Below are positions 19,389 to 29,594 of a DNA stretch of 64,000 nucleotides, piece by piece (position 1 is the first letter of the stretch; each line of letters opens with the position of its first letter). The position numbers were made by a program, and so were the translations under genes. The notes under the pieces are model-generated. The model was not told the origin of the DNA, did no database searches, and worked only from the letters and a program-made list of their open reading frames with translations. The stretch is from Halomonas meridiana (GTDB taxonomy: Bacteria; Pseudomonadota; Gammaproteobacteria; Pseudomonadales; Halomonadaceae), in contig NZ_CP024621.1 in NCBI RefSeq assembly GCF_009846525.1, positions 2,418,001 through 2,482,000 of the forward strand, read 5' to 3'.

Positions 19389-22220
19389 ATGACACTGCTG
19401 TGGATCGCCTTACTGCCATTACTGGGCGTACTGGTGCCGGCACTGATTGCCCAACGCGGCCGCACTTGGTGCTCGCTCGCCACGGGCATATTGCCAGCAA
19501 CGGCACTACTACTCACGCTACTGCAAATTCCTGCTTTGCTGGAGGGCGAGGCGCTGCGTTTTGCGGCCGACTGGATGCCCACCCTCGGTCTGGAGCTTGC
19601 GTTTCGTCTCGATGGCCTGTCACTGCTCTTCAACCTGCTCATTCTGGGCATTGGGCTATTGATCCTATTGTATGCCCATTTTTACTTGGCAAGCGATGAG
19701 CCTTTCGGACGTTTTTACGCTTTCCTGATGCTGTTCATGGCATCGATGGTGGGCATTTCCATGTCCGACAACCTCATCCTGCTCTGGCTGTTTTGGGAGC
19801 TGACCAGTCTCTCCTCCTTCCTACTGATTGGCTTTTGGTCCTATCGCAGCGATGCCCGCAAAGGCGCGCGCATGGCGCTGACCGTAACCGGCGCAGGGGG
19901 GCTAGCGCTTCTTGCAGGCTTGCTGCTGCTGGGCGACATGGCCGGTAGCTACCGCATGGATGACGTGCTGGCCAGCGGCGCGACCATCGTGACGGATCCA
20001 CGCTACCCACTGATGCTGGGGCTTGTGCTACTGGGTGCGTTCACCAAATCCGCGCAGTTTCCGTTCCAGTTCTGGCTTCCCCATGCCATGGCGGCTCCCA
20101 CGCCCGTTTCTGCCTACCTGCACTCAGCCACGATGGTAAAAGCGGGTATTTTCTTAATGGCGCGGTTGCACCCCGCCATTGCGGATAGCGCATTGTGGAG
20201 CGTGGTCGTGCCGATGGTAGGTACCATCACGCTGCTTTACGGCGCGTGGTTTGCGCTGTTCAAAACCGACTTGAAAGGCATTCTGGCGTTTTCGACCGTC
20301 AGCCATTTGGGGTTGATCACCGTCCTGCTGGGCATTGGCAGCCCCATGGCCGTGTTGGCGGCGCTGTTCCACATTCTGAACCACGCTACCTTTAAAGCGG
20401 CGCTGTTCATGAGCGCGGGCATCATCGACCATGAAACCGGCACCCGAGAGCTGAAGCAGCTTGGCGGGCTCAGAAAAGCGATGCCGGTCACCGCGCTGCT
20501 CACCACCTTGGCCGCCGCCGCCATGGCGGGGGTACCGCTGTTTAACGGTTTCCTCTCGAAAGAGATGTTCTTTACCGAAACGCTCGCCACTCCGGTACTC
20601 GGCGGTCTGAGCTGGGTGCTACCCGCACTGGCAACGCTGGGCGGCATTCTCTCCGTCGCGTACTCGCTGCGGCTGGTTCATGCGGTGTTCTATAAGCCGG
20701 CCCGCGAGCAAACGCCTAAATCCCCCCACGAGCCGCCCCACCTGATGCGCTTGCCCGTGGAACTGCTGGTGACGCTCTGTGTGCTGGTGGGGCTATTCCC
20801 CGCCTTTTTCGCGACAGGCATTCTAGAGCTAGCCACCCAAGCCGTTTTGGGCGAACCGTTGTCGTTCCACCTCGCCATCTGGCACGGCGTGAATTTGCCG
20901 CTGATGATGAGCTTGCTGGCCTTTGCCGCAGGCATTGCCATGTACTGGCGTCATGCCGATCTGCGCCGTTTCGTGCAGCCCTTCGCCAGCGTGGATGCGC
21001 GCCGCGTGTTCGAACGGCTAATCATCACCGTGGGTTACCGCGCCGAGCAGATCATTACCAAGCTGGAAGGTAACTCCTTACAGCGCTATATGGGATGGTT
21101 ACTGGGCGCCGCCCTGCTGATGGGACTGATCGGCCTTGCCGGTATTCAAGAATTGACCGGTAGCAAAGGCAATCAGCCCATCGACGGCGTGGTGCTGCTA
21201 GGCGCAGGCATGCTCATTTTTGGAGGGGTTGCCACCGCAGCGACTCACCGCTACCGCTTGATTTCACTGTTGATGCTGTCAGTGGTCGGTCTGTTCGTAG
21301 CGCTCACTTTTGCGCGTTTTTCGGCCCCGGATCTCGCCTTGACCCAGCTTTCGGTGGAAGTCGTCACGATGATTCTGCTGATGCTGGCATTGTTCTTCTT
21401 GCCGCAAAAAACCCCTACCGAATCGAGCCCGATGCGTAACGTGCGCGATATTCTGCTGGCCGGTGCGCTGGGGCTGGTGGTCGCTAGCTTGAACTACGCG
21501 GTGATGACCCGCGAAACGCTCTCGATCTCCAACTTCTTCGTCGAGAACAGCAAACCCGGTGGCGGCGGCTACAACGTGGTCAACGTGATTTTGGTCGACT
21601 TCCGTGGCTTCGATACCCTGGGCGAAATTACCGTCCTGGCCATTGCGGGTCTCGCGATCTTCAAGCTGCTCAACCGCTTGCGTCTGTTCATGCCCCACAG
21701 CGACGGCGAAGGCCGTGTTTGGTCACCGGATCGCTACCCGGCCATTCTGACCTCCATCTCGATGACGCTGCTGCCACTGGCGCTGCTGGTGTCCGCCTTC
21801 ATCTTCCTACGCGGTCATAACCAGCCCGGCGGTGGCTTCATTGCCGGTTTGATTACCGCTGTTGCTTTGATTCTGCTGTACATGGCGCGGGGCGTTGAGT
21901 GGGCGCAAGAGCGCCTGAATTTCCCCTTCCAGCCGGTCGCCGTGGTGGGTGTGGCCATTGCCACGCTCACCGGCCTAGGCAGCTGGCTGTTGGGTTACCC
22001 CTTCCTGACCTCGTCGTTTGGGTATTTCAGCCTGCCGCTGATTGGCACCTTCGAGCTTGCCACGGCCCTGCTGTTTGACTTGGGTGTGTACCTCGCGGTG
22101 GTGGGAGCCACGCTGATGATTCTGGCCAACCTGGGTAAGGTGACGACACCGCACCGCCCGGTGACCGACCCGAAGACGTCAGACACCCACGACACGCCGA
22201 ATGAAAAGGAATCCCACTAA
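19389..22220 (+). CDS. mrpA: Na+/H+ antiporter subunit A fused to subunit B (MrpAB)
   Basis: Largest subunit of the multisubunit Mrp/Mnh/Pha monovalent cation/proton antiporter. Residues about 1-780 form the NuoL-like MrpA ([17 protein letters not shown] helix seen as [43 protein letters not shown] in the proton-translocating core). The remaining C-terminal region, from about residue 790 ([14 protein letters not shown]), is the MnhB domain. An A-B fusion of 943 residues is the group 2 arrangement of Pseudomonas and Sinorhizobium pha loci. The mrpC start overlaps its stop (TAATG). In halophiles the complex exports Na+ and acidification-related protons are imported; here it is probably central to salt or alkali tolerance. 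Confidence 0.96.
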   Translation: MTLLWIALLPLLGVLVPALIAQRGRTWCSLATGILPATALLLTLLQIPALLEGEALRFAADWMPTLGLELAFRLDGLSLLFNLLILGIGLLILLYAHFYLASDEPFGRFYAFLMLFMASMVGISMSDNLILLWLFWELTSLSSFLLIGFWSYRSDARKGARMALTVTGAGGLALLAGLLLLGDMAGSYRMDDVLASGATIVTDPRYPLMLGLVLLGAFTKSAQFPFQFWLPHAMAAPTPVSAYLHSATMVKAGIFLMARLHPAIADSALWSVVVPMVGTITLLYGAWFALFKTDLKGILAFSTVSHLGLITVLLGIGSPMAVLAALFHILNHATFKAALFMSAGIIDHETGTRELKQLGGLRKAMPVTALLTTLAAAAMAGVPLFNGFLSKEMFFTETLATPVLGGLSWVLPALATLGGILSVAYSLRLVHAVFYKPAREQTPKSPHEPPHLMRLPVELLVTLCVLVGLFPAFFATGILELATQAVLGEPLSFHLAIWHGVNLPLMMSLLAFAAGIAMYWRHADLRRFVQPFASVDARRVFERLIITVGYRAEQIITKLEGNSLQRYMGWLLGAALLMGLIGLAGIQELTGSKGNQPIDGVVLLGAGMLIFGGVATAATHRYRLISLLMLSVVGLFVALTFARFSAPDLALTQLSVEVVTMILLMLALFFLPQKTPTESSPMRNVRDILLAGALGLVVASLNYAVMTRETLSISNFFVENSKPGGGGYNVVNVILVDFRGFDTLGEITVLAIAGLAIFKLLNRLRLFMPHSDGEGRVWSPDRYPAILTSISMTLLPLALLVSAFIFLRGHNQPGGGFIAGLITAVALILLYMARGVEWAQERLNFPFQPVAVVGVAIATLTGLGSWLLGYPFLTSSFGYFSLPLIGTFELATALLFDLGVYLAVVGATLMILANLGKVTTPHRPVTDPKTSDTHDTPNEKESH

Positions 22221-22552
22221 TGGAAATGCTCTATGCCATTACCACGGGTATCTTAACCTCCTGCGGCCTTTACCTGACGCTAAGGGGACGAACATTCCCG
22301 GTCGTCGTGGGCCTGACACTGCTCTCGTATGCGGTCAACCTGTTCCTGTTCTCCATGGGCGGGCTGACGACGGATGGTGCCGCGTTGGTGAACGAAGGTT
22401 CACAGTTCGCCGATCCGCTGCCCCAGGCGCTGGTCCTCACCGCTATCGTCATCGGCTTTGCCATGACAGCGTTCGTGGTCATTCTTGCCATGCGGGCGCG
22501 CAGCGAGGTGGGTAACGACCACGTGGATGGTAAAAAGGAAGACCGCGAATGA
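22220..22552 (+). CDS. mrpC: Na+/H+ antiporter subunit C
   Basis: NuoK-like 110-residue subunit with three membrane helices: LYAITTGILTSCGLYLTL, FPVVVGLTLLSYAVNLFLF and ALVLTAIVIGFAMTAFVVIL. The conserved glycine-rich turn and ARSEV tail match MnhC. Start overlaps the mrpA stop by one base and its end overlaps mrpD by 4 bases, so the subunits are translationally coupled. Confidence 0.96.
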   Translation: MEMLYAITTGILTSCGLYLTLRGRTFPVVVGLTLLSYAVNLFLFSMGGLTTDGAALVNEGSQFADPLPQALVLTAIVIGFAMTAFVVILAMRARSEVGNDHVDGKKEDRE

Positions 22553-24060
22553 TTCAGCATCTAATTGTGTTGCCCGTGGTACTACCACTGGTCGCAGGTA
22601 TTTTATTGCTTTACCAGCGCCAGGGGCTGGTGCACTACAAGCGCGCTGTAAGCGTTATTGCCACCCTGCTTCTACTGCTGGTGTCGATTGCTCTGGTGCG
22701 CCAAGCCGCCAGCGGTGAGATCACCTATTACGCCCTAGGCGACTGGCAGCCACCGTTTGGCGTCGTGCTGGTGCTCGACCGCCTCTCCGCGCTGATGGTG
22801 CTGCTCACGTCCCTTCTAGCCGTGGGCGCCGTGGTGTTTGCCTGCGGTGGAGACGACGAGAAAGGCAGCAACTTCCACGGCCTGTTTCAGTGGCAGTTGC
22901 TCGGTATCAACGGTGCGTTTTTGACCGGCGACTTGTTCAACCTGTTCGTCTTTTTCGAAGTGCTGTTGCTGGCCTCCTACGCGCTGCTGTTGCACGGTGG
23001 CGGCAAGGCGCGCATTCAGGCCAGCGTGCACTATGTGGTGCTTAACCTGGCAGGTTCGTCGCTATTTTTGATTGCCGTGGGCATTCTGTATGGGGCCACC
23101 GGCACGCTCAATATGGCGGATATGGGCGATAAGCTCGCTAGCCTGCCCGCCGAGCGTGAGGGTTTAGTCACCGCAGGTGCGCTGATGCTGCTGGTCGTCT
23201 TTGGCCTCAAAGCTGCCATTTTACCGCTCTATTTCTGGCTCCCCCGCGCTTATGCCGCGGCCCCTGCCCCGGTGGCAGCGCTGTTTGCGATCATGACCAA
23301 GGTGGGCATCTACGCCATTCTGCGGGTCTATTCGCTGATTTTTGGCGAGCAGGCAGGGGGCCTTGTGGCGCTTGAGCAGCCTTGGGTGTGGTGGCTAGCG
23401 CTAGCCACCTTGGCCGCTGCTGGCGTGGGCGTGATGGCCGCTCGCGACCTGCGCCTGCTGGTGGCCTACTTGGTGCTGATTTCGGTGGGCACACTACTGG
23501 CGGGCGTCGGCATGCGCTCGGTAGAGGCCACCTCCGCTCTGCTTTACTATCTCATCCATACCACGCTAGTCACCGGTGGCCTGTTCCTGCTGGCTGAGAT
23601 GATTGGCCTGCAGCGCGGCAAGCCGGGTACGCGTATCGTCAAAGGGCGCCCGCTGGTTCAGGGTAATGCCCTGGCGATCACCTTTTTCATCAGTGCGATT
23701 GCCGTGGTGGGTATGCCACCCCTTTCAGGCGCGCTGGGTAAAGCGATGGTATTGGTGGCGGCAGAAGGCACTCAGCGCGTGTGGTTATGGCCACTGCTGC
23801 TGCTCGCCAGCCTAGCGTCACTGATCGCGCTCTCTCGCGCGGGCTCTACGCTGTTTTGGCGCAGCCACCGGGGTAGCCCAAGCGGTAGTCCGCTATCCCG
23901 TTACCAGTGGTTCGGCATGCTCTGGCTACTCAGCGCTGCGCCTTTACTGGTGGCGTTCGCCGGGCCGGTGAGCAGCTATACCCAAGCCACCGGCGAGCAG
24001 CTCGCTAACCCGCAACAACTGATCGAAACGCTGCTGCCCGATGCAGGAGAGACGCCATGA
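22549..24060 (+). CDS. mrpD: Na+/H+ antiporter subunit D
   Basis: NuoN/NuoM-like transporter subunit of 503 residues with about 14 helices. The conserved GDLFNLFVFFEVLLLASYALL, KAAILPLYFWLPRAYAAAPAPVAALFAIMTKVGIYA and FFISAIAVVGMPPLSGALGKAMV segments contain the buried lysines and glutamate of the proton pathway. ATGA overlaps join it to mrpC and mrpE. Confidence 0.96.
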   Translation: MIQHLIVLPVVLPLVAGILLLYQRQGLVHYKRAVSVIATLLLLLVSIALVRQAASGEITYYALGDWQPPFGVVLVLDRLSALMVLLTSLLAVGAVVFACGGDDEKGSNFHGLFQWQLLGINGAFLTGDLFNLFVFFEVLLLASYALLLHGGGKARIQASVHYVVLNLAGSSLFLIAVGILYGATGTLNMADMGDKLASLPAEREGLVTAGALMLLVVFGLKAAILPLYFWLPRAYAAAPAPVAALFAIMTKVGIYAILRVYSLIFGEQAGGLVALEQPWVWWLALATLAAAGVGVMAARDLRLLVAYLVLISVGTLLAGVGMRSVEATSALLYYLIHTTLVTGGLFLLAEMIGLQRGKPGTRIVKGRPLVQGNALAITFFISAIAVVGMPPLSGALGKAMVLVAAEGTQRVWLWPLLLLASLASLIALSRAGSTLFWRSHRGSPSGSPLSRYQWFGMLWLLSAAPLLVAFAGPVSSYTQATGEQLANPQQLIETLLPDAGETP

Positions 24061-24554
24061 TTACCCCTCGCAAATGGCTGCCCACCCCGGTGCTGTCGAT
24101 ACTGCTGCTATTGGTATGGCTGCTGCTGGTCCGCAGCTACGCCTTTGGCCAGTTCGTGCTGGGCGGCGCGCTGGCTATCCTGATTCCTTTGCTGACCCAC
24201 CGCTTTTGGGATGCCCGACCACGCATCAGCAAGCCCATGATGCTGCTTCGCTTTGGCCTGCGAGTGCTGGGCGATATCGTCACCGCCAACTTCGAGGTGG
24301 CGTACCTGATCGCCAACCCATGGCGCAAGCTCAAGCCACACTTCATTGAGTATCCGCTGATGCTGGAGGAGCGGTTTACCATCACGCTGCTGGCCAGCAC
24401 GATCAGCCTGACCCCCGGCACCGTTTCGGCCAACCTGCGGATGGATGGCAAATCCCTGCTGATTCATGCGTTGAACGTGGACGATGAAGAAGCGCTCATT
24501 GAGCAAATACGCGAACGCTACGAACGGCCGCTCAAGGAGATCTACGAATGCTGA
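24057..24554 (+). CDS. mrpE: Na+/H+ antiporter subunit E
   Basis: MnhE family, 165 residues. Two N-terminal helices (VLSILLLLVWLLLVRSY and FVLGGALAILIPLLTHRF) are followed by a cytoplasmic domain with the conserved TLLASTISLTPGTVS and a helical tail. It is required for complex assembly and activity in characterised Mrp systems. Overlaps mrpD by 4 and mrpF by 7 bases. Confidence 0.95.
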   Translation: MITPRKWLPTPVLSILLLLVWLLLVRSYAFGQFVLGGALAILIPLLTHRFWDARPRISKPMMLLRFGLRVLGDIVTANFEVAYLIANPWRKLKPHFIEYPLMLEERFTITLLASTISLTPGTVSANLRMDGKSLLIHALNVDDEEALIEQIRERYERPLKEIYEC

Positions 24555-24817
24555 GTATTGCGCTCTACATCACCTTAGCGCTGGTGGTGATGGCCCTGCT
24601 GATGAACCTCTACCGCCTGACGATTGGCCCTGATCTTCCTGATCGGGTTCTGGCGCTGGACACCATGTACGTCAACTCCATCGCGCTGATCGTACTGCTC
24701 GGCTTGTGGCTCAACAGCAAGACCTATTTCGAGTCGGCCCTGTTGATCGCCATGCTTGGCTTCATCAGTACGGTGGCCGTATGCAAATACATCCTGCGCG
24801 GAGATATTATCGAATGA
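24548..24817 (+). CDS. mrpF: Na+/H+ antiporter subunit F
   Basis: Small three-helix MnhF subunit (89 residues) with the conserved YRLTIGPDLPDRVLALDT loop between helices 1 and 2; Asp in this region is essential in studied homologues. Its start overlaps mrpE. Ends 22 bases before mrpG. Confidence 0.95.
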   Translation: MLSIALYITLALVVMALLMNLYRLTIGPDLPDRVLALDTMYVNSIALIVLLGLWLNSKTYFESALLIAMLGFISTVAVCKYILRGDIIE

Positions 24818-24839
24818 AAATGATCGATGAGGTGGCGTC

Positions 24840-25226
24840 ATGCCCTTTCTAGTTGAAGCGCTAATCTCTTTATTGCTACTGGCAGGCGGAGTCTTCGTAT
24901 TCATCGGCTCGCTTGGCATGGCGCACCTGCGTGACTTCTACATGCGCCTGCACGGCCCTACAAAAGCCACCACGCTGGGCATTGGCTGCATGTTGATTGC
25001 CTCCATGGGCTACTTCTGGAGCGTCGATGGCAAGCCGGATATCCAGGAGCTGCTGATTACGCTGTTCCTGTTTATCACCGCGCCCGTCAGCGCCCACCTG
25101 CTGGCCAAAACCGGCCTGCACCTGCAGTTGAAGCACACCCAAAAGACCCAGGGCAAACCAATCGAGTTACGCTCTGAAGAGGTCGGCGACAAACCGGTGC
25201 CTCACCCTGACAAAGGGCACGGTTAA
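24840..25226 (+). CDS. mrpG: Na+/H+ antiporter subunit G
   Basis: Last gene of the operon; 128-residue MnhG subunit with the family block LGMAHLRDFYMRLHGPTKATTLG and three helices, then a hydrophilic tail of about 40 residues. GAGG precedes the ATG. A strong intrinsic terminator follows 20 bases after the stop, closing the transcript. Confidence 0.95.
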   Translation: MPFLVEALISLLLLAGGVFVFIGSLGMAHLRDFYMRLHGPTKATTLGIGCMLIASMGYFWSVDGKPDIQELLITLFLFITAPVSAHLLAKTGLHLQLKHTQKTQGKPIELRSEEVGDKPVPHPDKGHG

Positions 25227-25245
25227 ACACTGTCAATCACGCCTC

Positions 25246-25273
25246 AAGCGCTGGCAACCGCCAGCGCTTTTTT
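25246..25273 (+). terminator. Rho-independent terminator of the mrp operon
   Basis: AAGCGCTGGC and GCCAGCGCTT pair perfectly (10 bp) around AACC, followed by a run of six T including the end of the stem. It is 19 bases after the mrpG stop. Confidence 0.9.
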
Positions 25274-25410
25274 ATGAGCGACCCACCTAAACCGCTGACC
25301 ATACAGCGAACGCGCGGGCGAGCGGTATGAAGCGCACTCAACAGAAAGTAGTGGCGAATGCCACTTTCCGGTAAGCTCTTGCCGATTGATTTTACGAGGT
25401 GAGGTACATC

Positions 25411-26277
25411 ATGTGGCGCCTACTCAGGCTATCTGCACTGTCATTATCTGCTCTGGTGCTGGCAGGCTGCTCCGATCCAACCGTCGACACCAGCTCTATG
25501 CCCGCTGCGGTGGTCTCGATCGAAGAAGTGCGTGAGTCGCTGCCCACCTATAAGCGCGACGAGTTCGATACCGCGCTCAAGATCATTGCCATGTCATCGT
25601 TTAGCGGTATCGATCTTTTCAACCCACAGCGCATGAACGCGGCGGAAATTGCCGAGTCGGCCAATGCCTACATGCATGGGTTGACGGGGGATGAAATCAT
25701 CGAGCGTGCCGATAACATGCTTCGCGAACGGCGCGCACGTGAGCGCGAGCAGGCACTGCGCACGCTTAACCGGCTAGAAGCCAAACAGGCCAGCGCCAAG
25801 CGTGACCAGGAGCGTTTAGCGCAAATTCGTATCGACAGCGCTCGCTACTATCTCAGTACCAGCCCCTACGGCGCACTAGAGCCGGTGATCGAGCTGACGG
25901 TCACGAACGGCGGGGACCAGCCCATTTCAGAACTCATGCTGCGCGGGCTACTGGAAAGCCCCGACCGGGAAGTCGCCTGGGTGGATGAAACCTTCTACTA
26001 CGTGATTTCCGGTGGCCTTGCTCCTGGTGAGAGCGACACCTGGAGCCTGGCGCCCAATCGCTTTGGGCCTTGGGGCAACGATCAGATTCCCCGCAATGCC
26101 GAACTGTCGCTCACGCTGTTAGGCGTCAACGATGCCGACGGTGAGCCGTTGTGGAATGCGCCCCCGCTGACCGAGAGTGAGACCGCGCGGCTTGAGTCGC
26201 TGCGAACCGAGTACGGCGGCATACGCCCCCAAGCCACGGACGACCAAGCCGCTGACAGCTTAGCGACGCGCAGGTGA
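25411..26277 (+). CDS. Lipoprotein of unknown function
   Basis: Start ATG at 25411 follows GAGGTGAGG; an in-frame GTG 12 bases earlier is less likely. The 288-residue product begins with a lipoprotein signal (LLRLSALSLSALVLAGC, lipobox LAGC with Cys at residue 19 or so), followed by a helical, very Arg/Glu-rich middle (RERRAREREQALRTLNRLEA) and a C-terminal beta-rich domain with FYYVISGGLAPGESDTWSLAPNRFG, resembling immunoglobulin-like modules. DUF6694-like or similar lipoproteins are possible relatives but I do not recognise it securely. It stands alone between two terminators. Confidence 0.8.
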   Translation: MWRLLRLSALSLSALVLAGCSDPTVDTSSMPAAVVSIEEVRESLPTYKRDEFDTALKIIAMSSFSGIDLFNPQRMNAAEIAESANAYMHGLTGDEIIERADNMLRERRAREREQALRTLNRLEAKQASAKRDQERLAQIRIDSARYYLSTSPYGALEPVIELTVTNGGDQPISELMLRGLLESPDREVAWVDETFYYVISGGLAPGESDTWSLAPNRFGPWGNDQIPRNAELSLTLLGVNDADGEPLWNAPPLTESETARLESLRTEYGGIRPQATDDQAADSLATRR

Positions 26278-26283
26278 TCTACA

Positions 26284-26315
26284 AAAACGGCGGTGCTAAC
26301 CAGCACCGCCGTTTT
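26284..26315. terminator. Bidirectional terminator between the lipoprotein gene and serB
   Basis: AAAACGGCGGTGCT and AGCACCGCCGTTTT pair perfectly (14 bp, loop AACC), giving a U-tract in both directions at a convergent gene junction. Confidence 0.92.
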
Positions 26316-26342
26316 ACGTTGACCCGCGTCGTCTGGCTTAGG

Positions 26343-27260
26343 TTAGGTTAGCTCAGCGTCGCTATAGCCAAGCAGGTACAGCACGCCATCCAACCCTGCG
26401 ACGGAGATCGCTTGGCGTGCTTCGGCACGCACCAACGGTTTAGCACGGAACGCCACGCCCAACCCCGCCGTTGCGAGCATTTTCAGATCGTTCGCACCAT
26501 CGCCGACGGCAACGGTTTGCGCCAGCGGCACGCCTTCGCGCTCGGCAATCTGCGTCAATAGCGCCGCTTTTCGCTCGGCATCGACGATGGGTTCCTGAAC
26601 TGCGCCGGTCACTTTGCCTTGCTCGATGACCAGCTCGTTGGCATGAATTTCATCAAACCCAAGCCGCTCTTGAAGGTAGCGGGCAAAGTAGGTGAAACCG
26701 CCGGACAGAATCACCGTCCGGTAACCCAAGCGTTTCAAATTCGCCATCAAGCGTTCGACACCTTCCATCAGCGGCAGCTCTGCAGCAATACTGGCCAGCA
26801 CCGACTCCTCCAGGCCCTCCAGCTTGCTCATACGCTCTCGAAAGCTGGCCTTGAAATCCAGCTCGCCGCGCATGGCCCGCTCGGTCACGTCTGCCACTTC
26901 TTGACCTACGCCATGGCGACGGGCCAACTCGTCGATCACTTCCGCTTGGATCAACGTGGAGTCCATGTCGAAGCAAATCAGGCGCGGCGCATCCGTTGGT
27001 CGGGGTGGTTGCACGACGAGATCCACACCGTGGGTGTCACCCAGCGCCAGCGCCGCTTGGCGCAGTGCCGTCAGCGATTCGGGCGCGCCACTCGCGTGAA
27101 GCTCCAGGCAATCCATCGCGCTGCCCTGTACCGTGTCCGCCAGCGTCTGGCGACGCTCCTCCTGTAAACCGAACTGCTCCATGAGCGACGCCACGGCAAG
27201 CTCTACCGTCGCCGTCAGGCGCGGCGCCAACAGCGTGACCACCACATTTCCGCGTGCCAT
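26343..27260 (-). CDS. serB: Phosphoserine phosphatase SerB
   Basis: HAD-superfamily enzyme for the last step of serine synthesis. The catalytic motif ICFDMDSTLIQAEVIDELA lies at about residues 95-113, with VILSGGFTYFA (motif II) and AVGDGANDLKML (motif IV) downstream. The first 90 or so residues form an ACT-like regulatory region as in E. coli SerB. It begins 3 bases after the parC stop on the same strand, so it may be co-transcribed with parC. Confidence 0.95.
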   Translation of the reverse strand: MARGNVVVTLLAPRLTATVELAVASLMEQFGLQEERRQTLADTVQGSAMDCLELHASGAPESLTALRQAALALGDTHGVDLVVQPPRPTDAPRLICFDMDSTLIQAEVIDELARRHGVGQEVADVTERAMRGELDFKASFRERMSKLEGLEESVLASIAAELPLMEGVERLMANLKRLGYRTVILSGGFTYFARYLQERLGFDEIHANELVIEQGKVTGAVQEPIVDAERKAALLTQIAEREGVPLAQTVAVGDGANDLKMLATAGLGVAFRAKPLVRAEARQAISVAGLDGVLYLLGYSDAELT

Positions 27261-27263
27261 CCA

Positions 27264-29519
27264 TTACTCCCCTGCTTCTAAACGATCTACTTTTTGGAAA
27301 CCACGCGGCAGCTTGCTGCCCCTTCTGCCACGCTCCCCGCGATAATACGCTAGGTCATCCGCTTTGAGGGTCAGTTTGCGCTTGCCCGCATGAATGATCA
27401 GCTCGCTGCCTTCGGCCACCACGGCAATATCCCGCACGAACTCTTCCCGCCGTGCGGCGCGGGGGCCGGGGATATCAAGCATTTTGTTGCCTTTGCCTTT
27501 GGCCATCTCGGGCAACTGATCCAGAGGAAACAGCAGCAAACGACCTTCATTGGACACCGAGGCTACCCAGAGCCCTTCGCCTTCCGGCACCTCGATGGGG
27601 GGCATGACGCGACAGCCTTTGGGCACGCTGAGCACGGCTTTACCCGCTTTGTTCTTGCCGGTAAGGGCTTCGAGCTGAGCCACGAACCCGTAGCCCCCGT
27701 CGCTGGCAAGCAGGAAGCGTTTGGTGGGCGGCGCGAGCATCAGACCCGCCATCTGCGCCCCCGCTGCCACGTTCACTCGCCCGGTCACCGGCTCGCCCTG
27801 GCCACGGGCACTGGGCAAGTTGTGTGCTGCCAAGGTGTAGGCGCGGCCAGTATCGTCCAGCAGCACCAGCGGCTGATTGGTTTTACCTCGGGCTGCTAAG
27901 CGGAAACTATCCCCCGCTTTGTAGGAGAGCCCTTCGGGGTCGATATCGTGGCCTTTGGCAGCACGAATCCAGCCTTTATCGGACAGCACCACGGTAATCG
28001 GGTCGGCCCCCAGCAGTTCCACTTCAGAGAGCGCTTTGGCTTCGCTGCGCTCCACCAGCGGCGAACGGCGTTCGTCGCCGTGCTCTTTACCCGCTGCGCG
28101 GATCTCTTTCTCGATCAGCGTGGTGAGCTTGGCTTCGCTACCCAGCAGCCCCTGCAGGGTTTTACGCTCTTTTTCCAGCTCATCCTGCTCGCCGCGAATC
28201 TTCATCTCTTCCAGCTTGGCAAGATGGCGCAGACGCAGTTCAAGAATGGCTTCAGCCTGACGCTCAGTCAGTCCAAAGGCGCTCATCAGGGCAGGCTTGG
28301 GCTCATCCTCTTCGCGGATGATGCGGATCACCTCATCGATATTCAGGTAAGCGGTCAGTAGGCCTTCTAGAATATGCAGGCGATCTTCCACTTTGCCTAA
28401 ACGGTGCTCGAGGCGGCGACGCACGGTGGCACGGCGAAACCGCAGCCACTCACCCAGCATATCGGTCAGCGGCATCACCCGTGGGCGGCCATCCAGGCCG
28501 ATCACGTTCATGTTCACCCGCACGTTCTTTTCCAGATCCGTGGTGGCGAACAGGTGCGCCATCAGCGCTTCGACATCCACACGGCTCGAACGTGGCTCGA
28601 TCACCAAGCGGGTCGGCTCTTCATGGGTCGATTCATCGCGCAGATCGGCCACCATAGGCAGCTTTTTCGCCTGCATTTGCGCGGCAATCTGCTCCAACAC
28701 TTTGGCACCGCTGACCTGATAGGGCACGGCGGTAATGACGATGTTGGCGTCTTCACGTACGTAGCGGGCGCGTAATTTGACCGAGCCTCGGCCAGTCTCA
28801 TAGAGCTTACGCAGATCCGCTTTCGGCGTGATGATTTCTGCATCCGTCGGGAAATCCGGTGCAGGCACGAACGCCATCAAATCCGTCGTGGTGGCCTCGG
28901 GATGACGCAGCAGGTGGCAAGTGGCTTCCACCACTTCCGAGACGTTATGGGGCGGAATATCGGTCGCCATGCCCACCGCAATGCCCGTGCCGCCGTTGAG
29001 CAGCACGTGGGGCAACCGCGCGGGCAGTACTACAGGCTCTTGCATGGTGCCATCGAAGTTCGGCGCCCACTCCACGGTGCCCTGGCCCAGCTCGCTGAGC
29101 AGCACTTCGGCAAATTTGGAGAGCTTGGCCTCGGTGTAGCGCATCGCCGCGAAGGATTTCGGGTCGTCGGGACTACCCCAGTTACCCTGGCCATCCACCA
29201 GCGGGTAGCGGTAGCTGAACGACTGCGCCATCAACACCATGGCTTCGTAACAGGCGCTGTCTCCGTGGGGGTGAAACTTACCCAGTACGTCACCGACGGT
29301 ACGCGCCGACTTTTTGTACTTGGCATTGGCGTGCAGCGCCAGCTCGCGCATGGCGTAGATGATCCGCCGCTGAACGGGCTTCATGCCATCGCCAATGTTG
29401 GGTAAGGCGCGGTCTAGAATGACGTACATCGAGTAGTCGAGGTACGCTTTTTCGGTGTAATCGCGTAGGGACAGACGCTCGACGTCGCCCTCCGCTACTT
29501 GAATATCCATGTCGATCAT
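27264..29519 (-). CDS. parC: DNA topoisomerase IV subunit A
   Basis: Breakage-reunion subunit of the decatenase. The 751-residue protein has the GyrA/ParC fold: [46 protein letters not shown] (the quinolone-resistance region, with Ser-Ala-Cys-Tyr-Glu at the key helix), [11 protein letters not shown] with the catalytic tyrosine, and a C-terminal beta-pinwheel that lacks a GyrA box, supporting ParC over GyrA. Its start is only 20 bases from the terminator of the upstream chemoreceptor gene, leaving little room for a promoter in between. Confidence 0.97.
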   Translation of the reverse strand: MIDMDIQVAEGDVERLSLRDYTEKAYLDYSMYVILDRALPNIGDGMKPVQRRIIYAMRELALHANAKYKKSARTVGDVLGKFHPHGDSACYEAMVLMAQSFSYRYPLVDGQGNWGSPDDPKSFAAMRYTEAKLSKFAEVLLSELGQGTVEWAPNFDGTMQEPVVLPARLPHVLLNGGTGIAVGMATDIPPHNVSEVVEATCHLLRHPEATTTDLMAFVPAPDFPTDAEIITPKADLRKLYETGRGSVKLRARYVREDANIVITAVPYQVSGAKVLEQIAAQMQAKKLPMVADLRDESTHEEPTRLVIEPRSSRVDVEALMAHLFATTDLEKNVRVNMNVIGLDGRPRVMPLTDMLGEWLRFRRATVRRRLEHRLGKVEDRLHILEGLLTAYLNIDEVIRIIREEDEPKPALMSAFGLTERQAEAILELRLRHLAKLEEMKIRGEQDELEKERKTLQGLLGSEAKLTTLIEKEIRAAGKEHGDERRSPLVERSEAKALSEVELLGADPITVVLSDKGWIRAAKGHDIDPEGLSYKAGDSFRLAARGKTNQPLVLLDDTGRAYTLAAHNLPSARGQGEPVTGRVNVAAGAQMAGLMLAPPTKRFLLASDGGYGFVAQLEALTGKNKAGKAVLSVPKGCRVMPPIEVPEGEGLWVASVSNEGRLLLFPLDQLPEMAKGKGNKMLDIPGPRAARREEFVRDIAVVAEGSELIIHAGKRKLTLKADDLAYYRGERGRRGSKLPRGFQKVDRLEAGE

Positions 29520-29535
29520 ACTCTACCTTGACAAC

Positions 29536-29557
29536 AAAACCGCCCCTGGCGGGGCGG
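29536..29557 (-). terminator. Rho-independent terminator of the chemoreceptor gene
   Basis: On the minus strand CCGCCCC pairs with GGGGCGG around a four-base loop and is followed by TTTTGTTGT. It lies 38 bases after the chemoreceptor stop and just before parC. Confidence 0.85.
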
Positions 29558-29594
29558 CTAAATAAGCGGACTTGCGGCCACTCAAGAGGGCGCG

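Noticed and set aside
19389..22220. mrpA as a NADH dehydrogenase subunit (NuoL)
   Set aside because: The MnhB-type C-terminal extension and the downstream mrpC-G genes identify it as Mrp.
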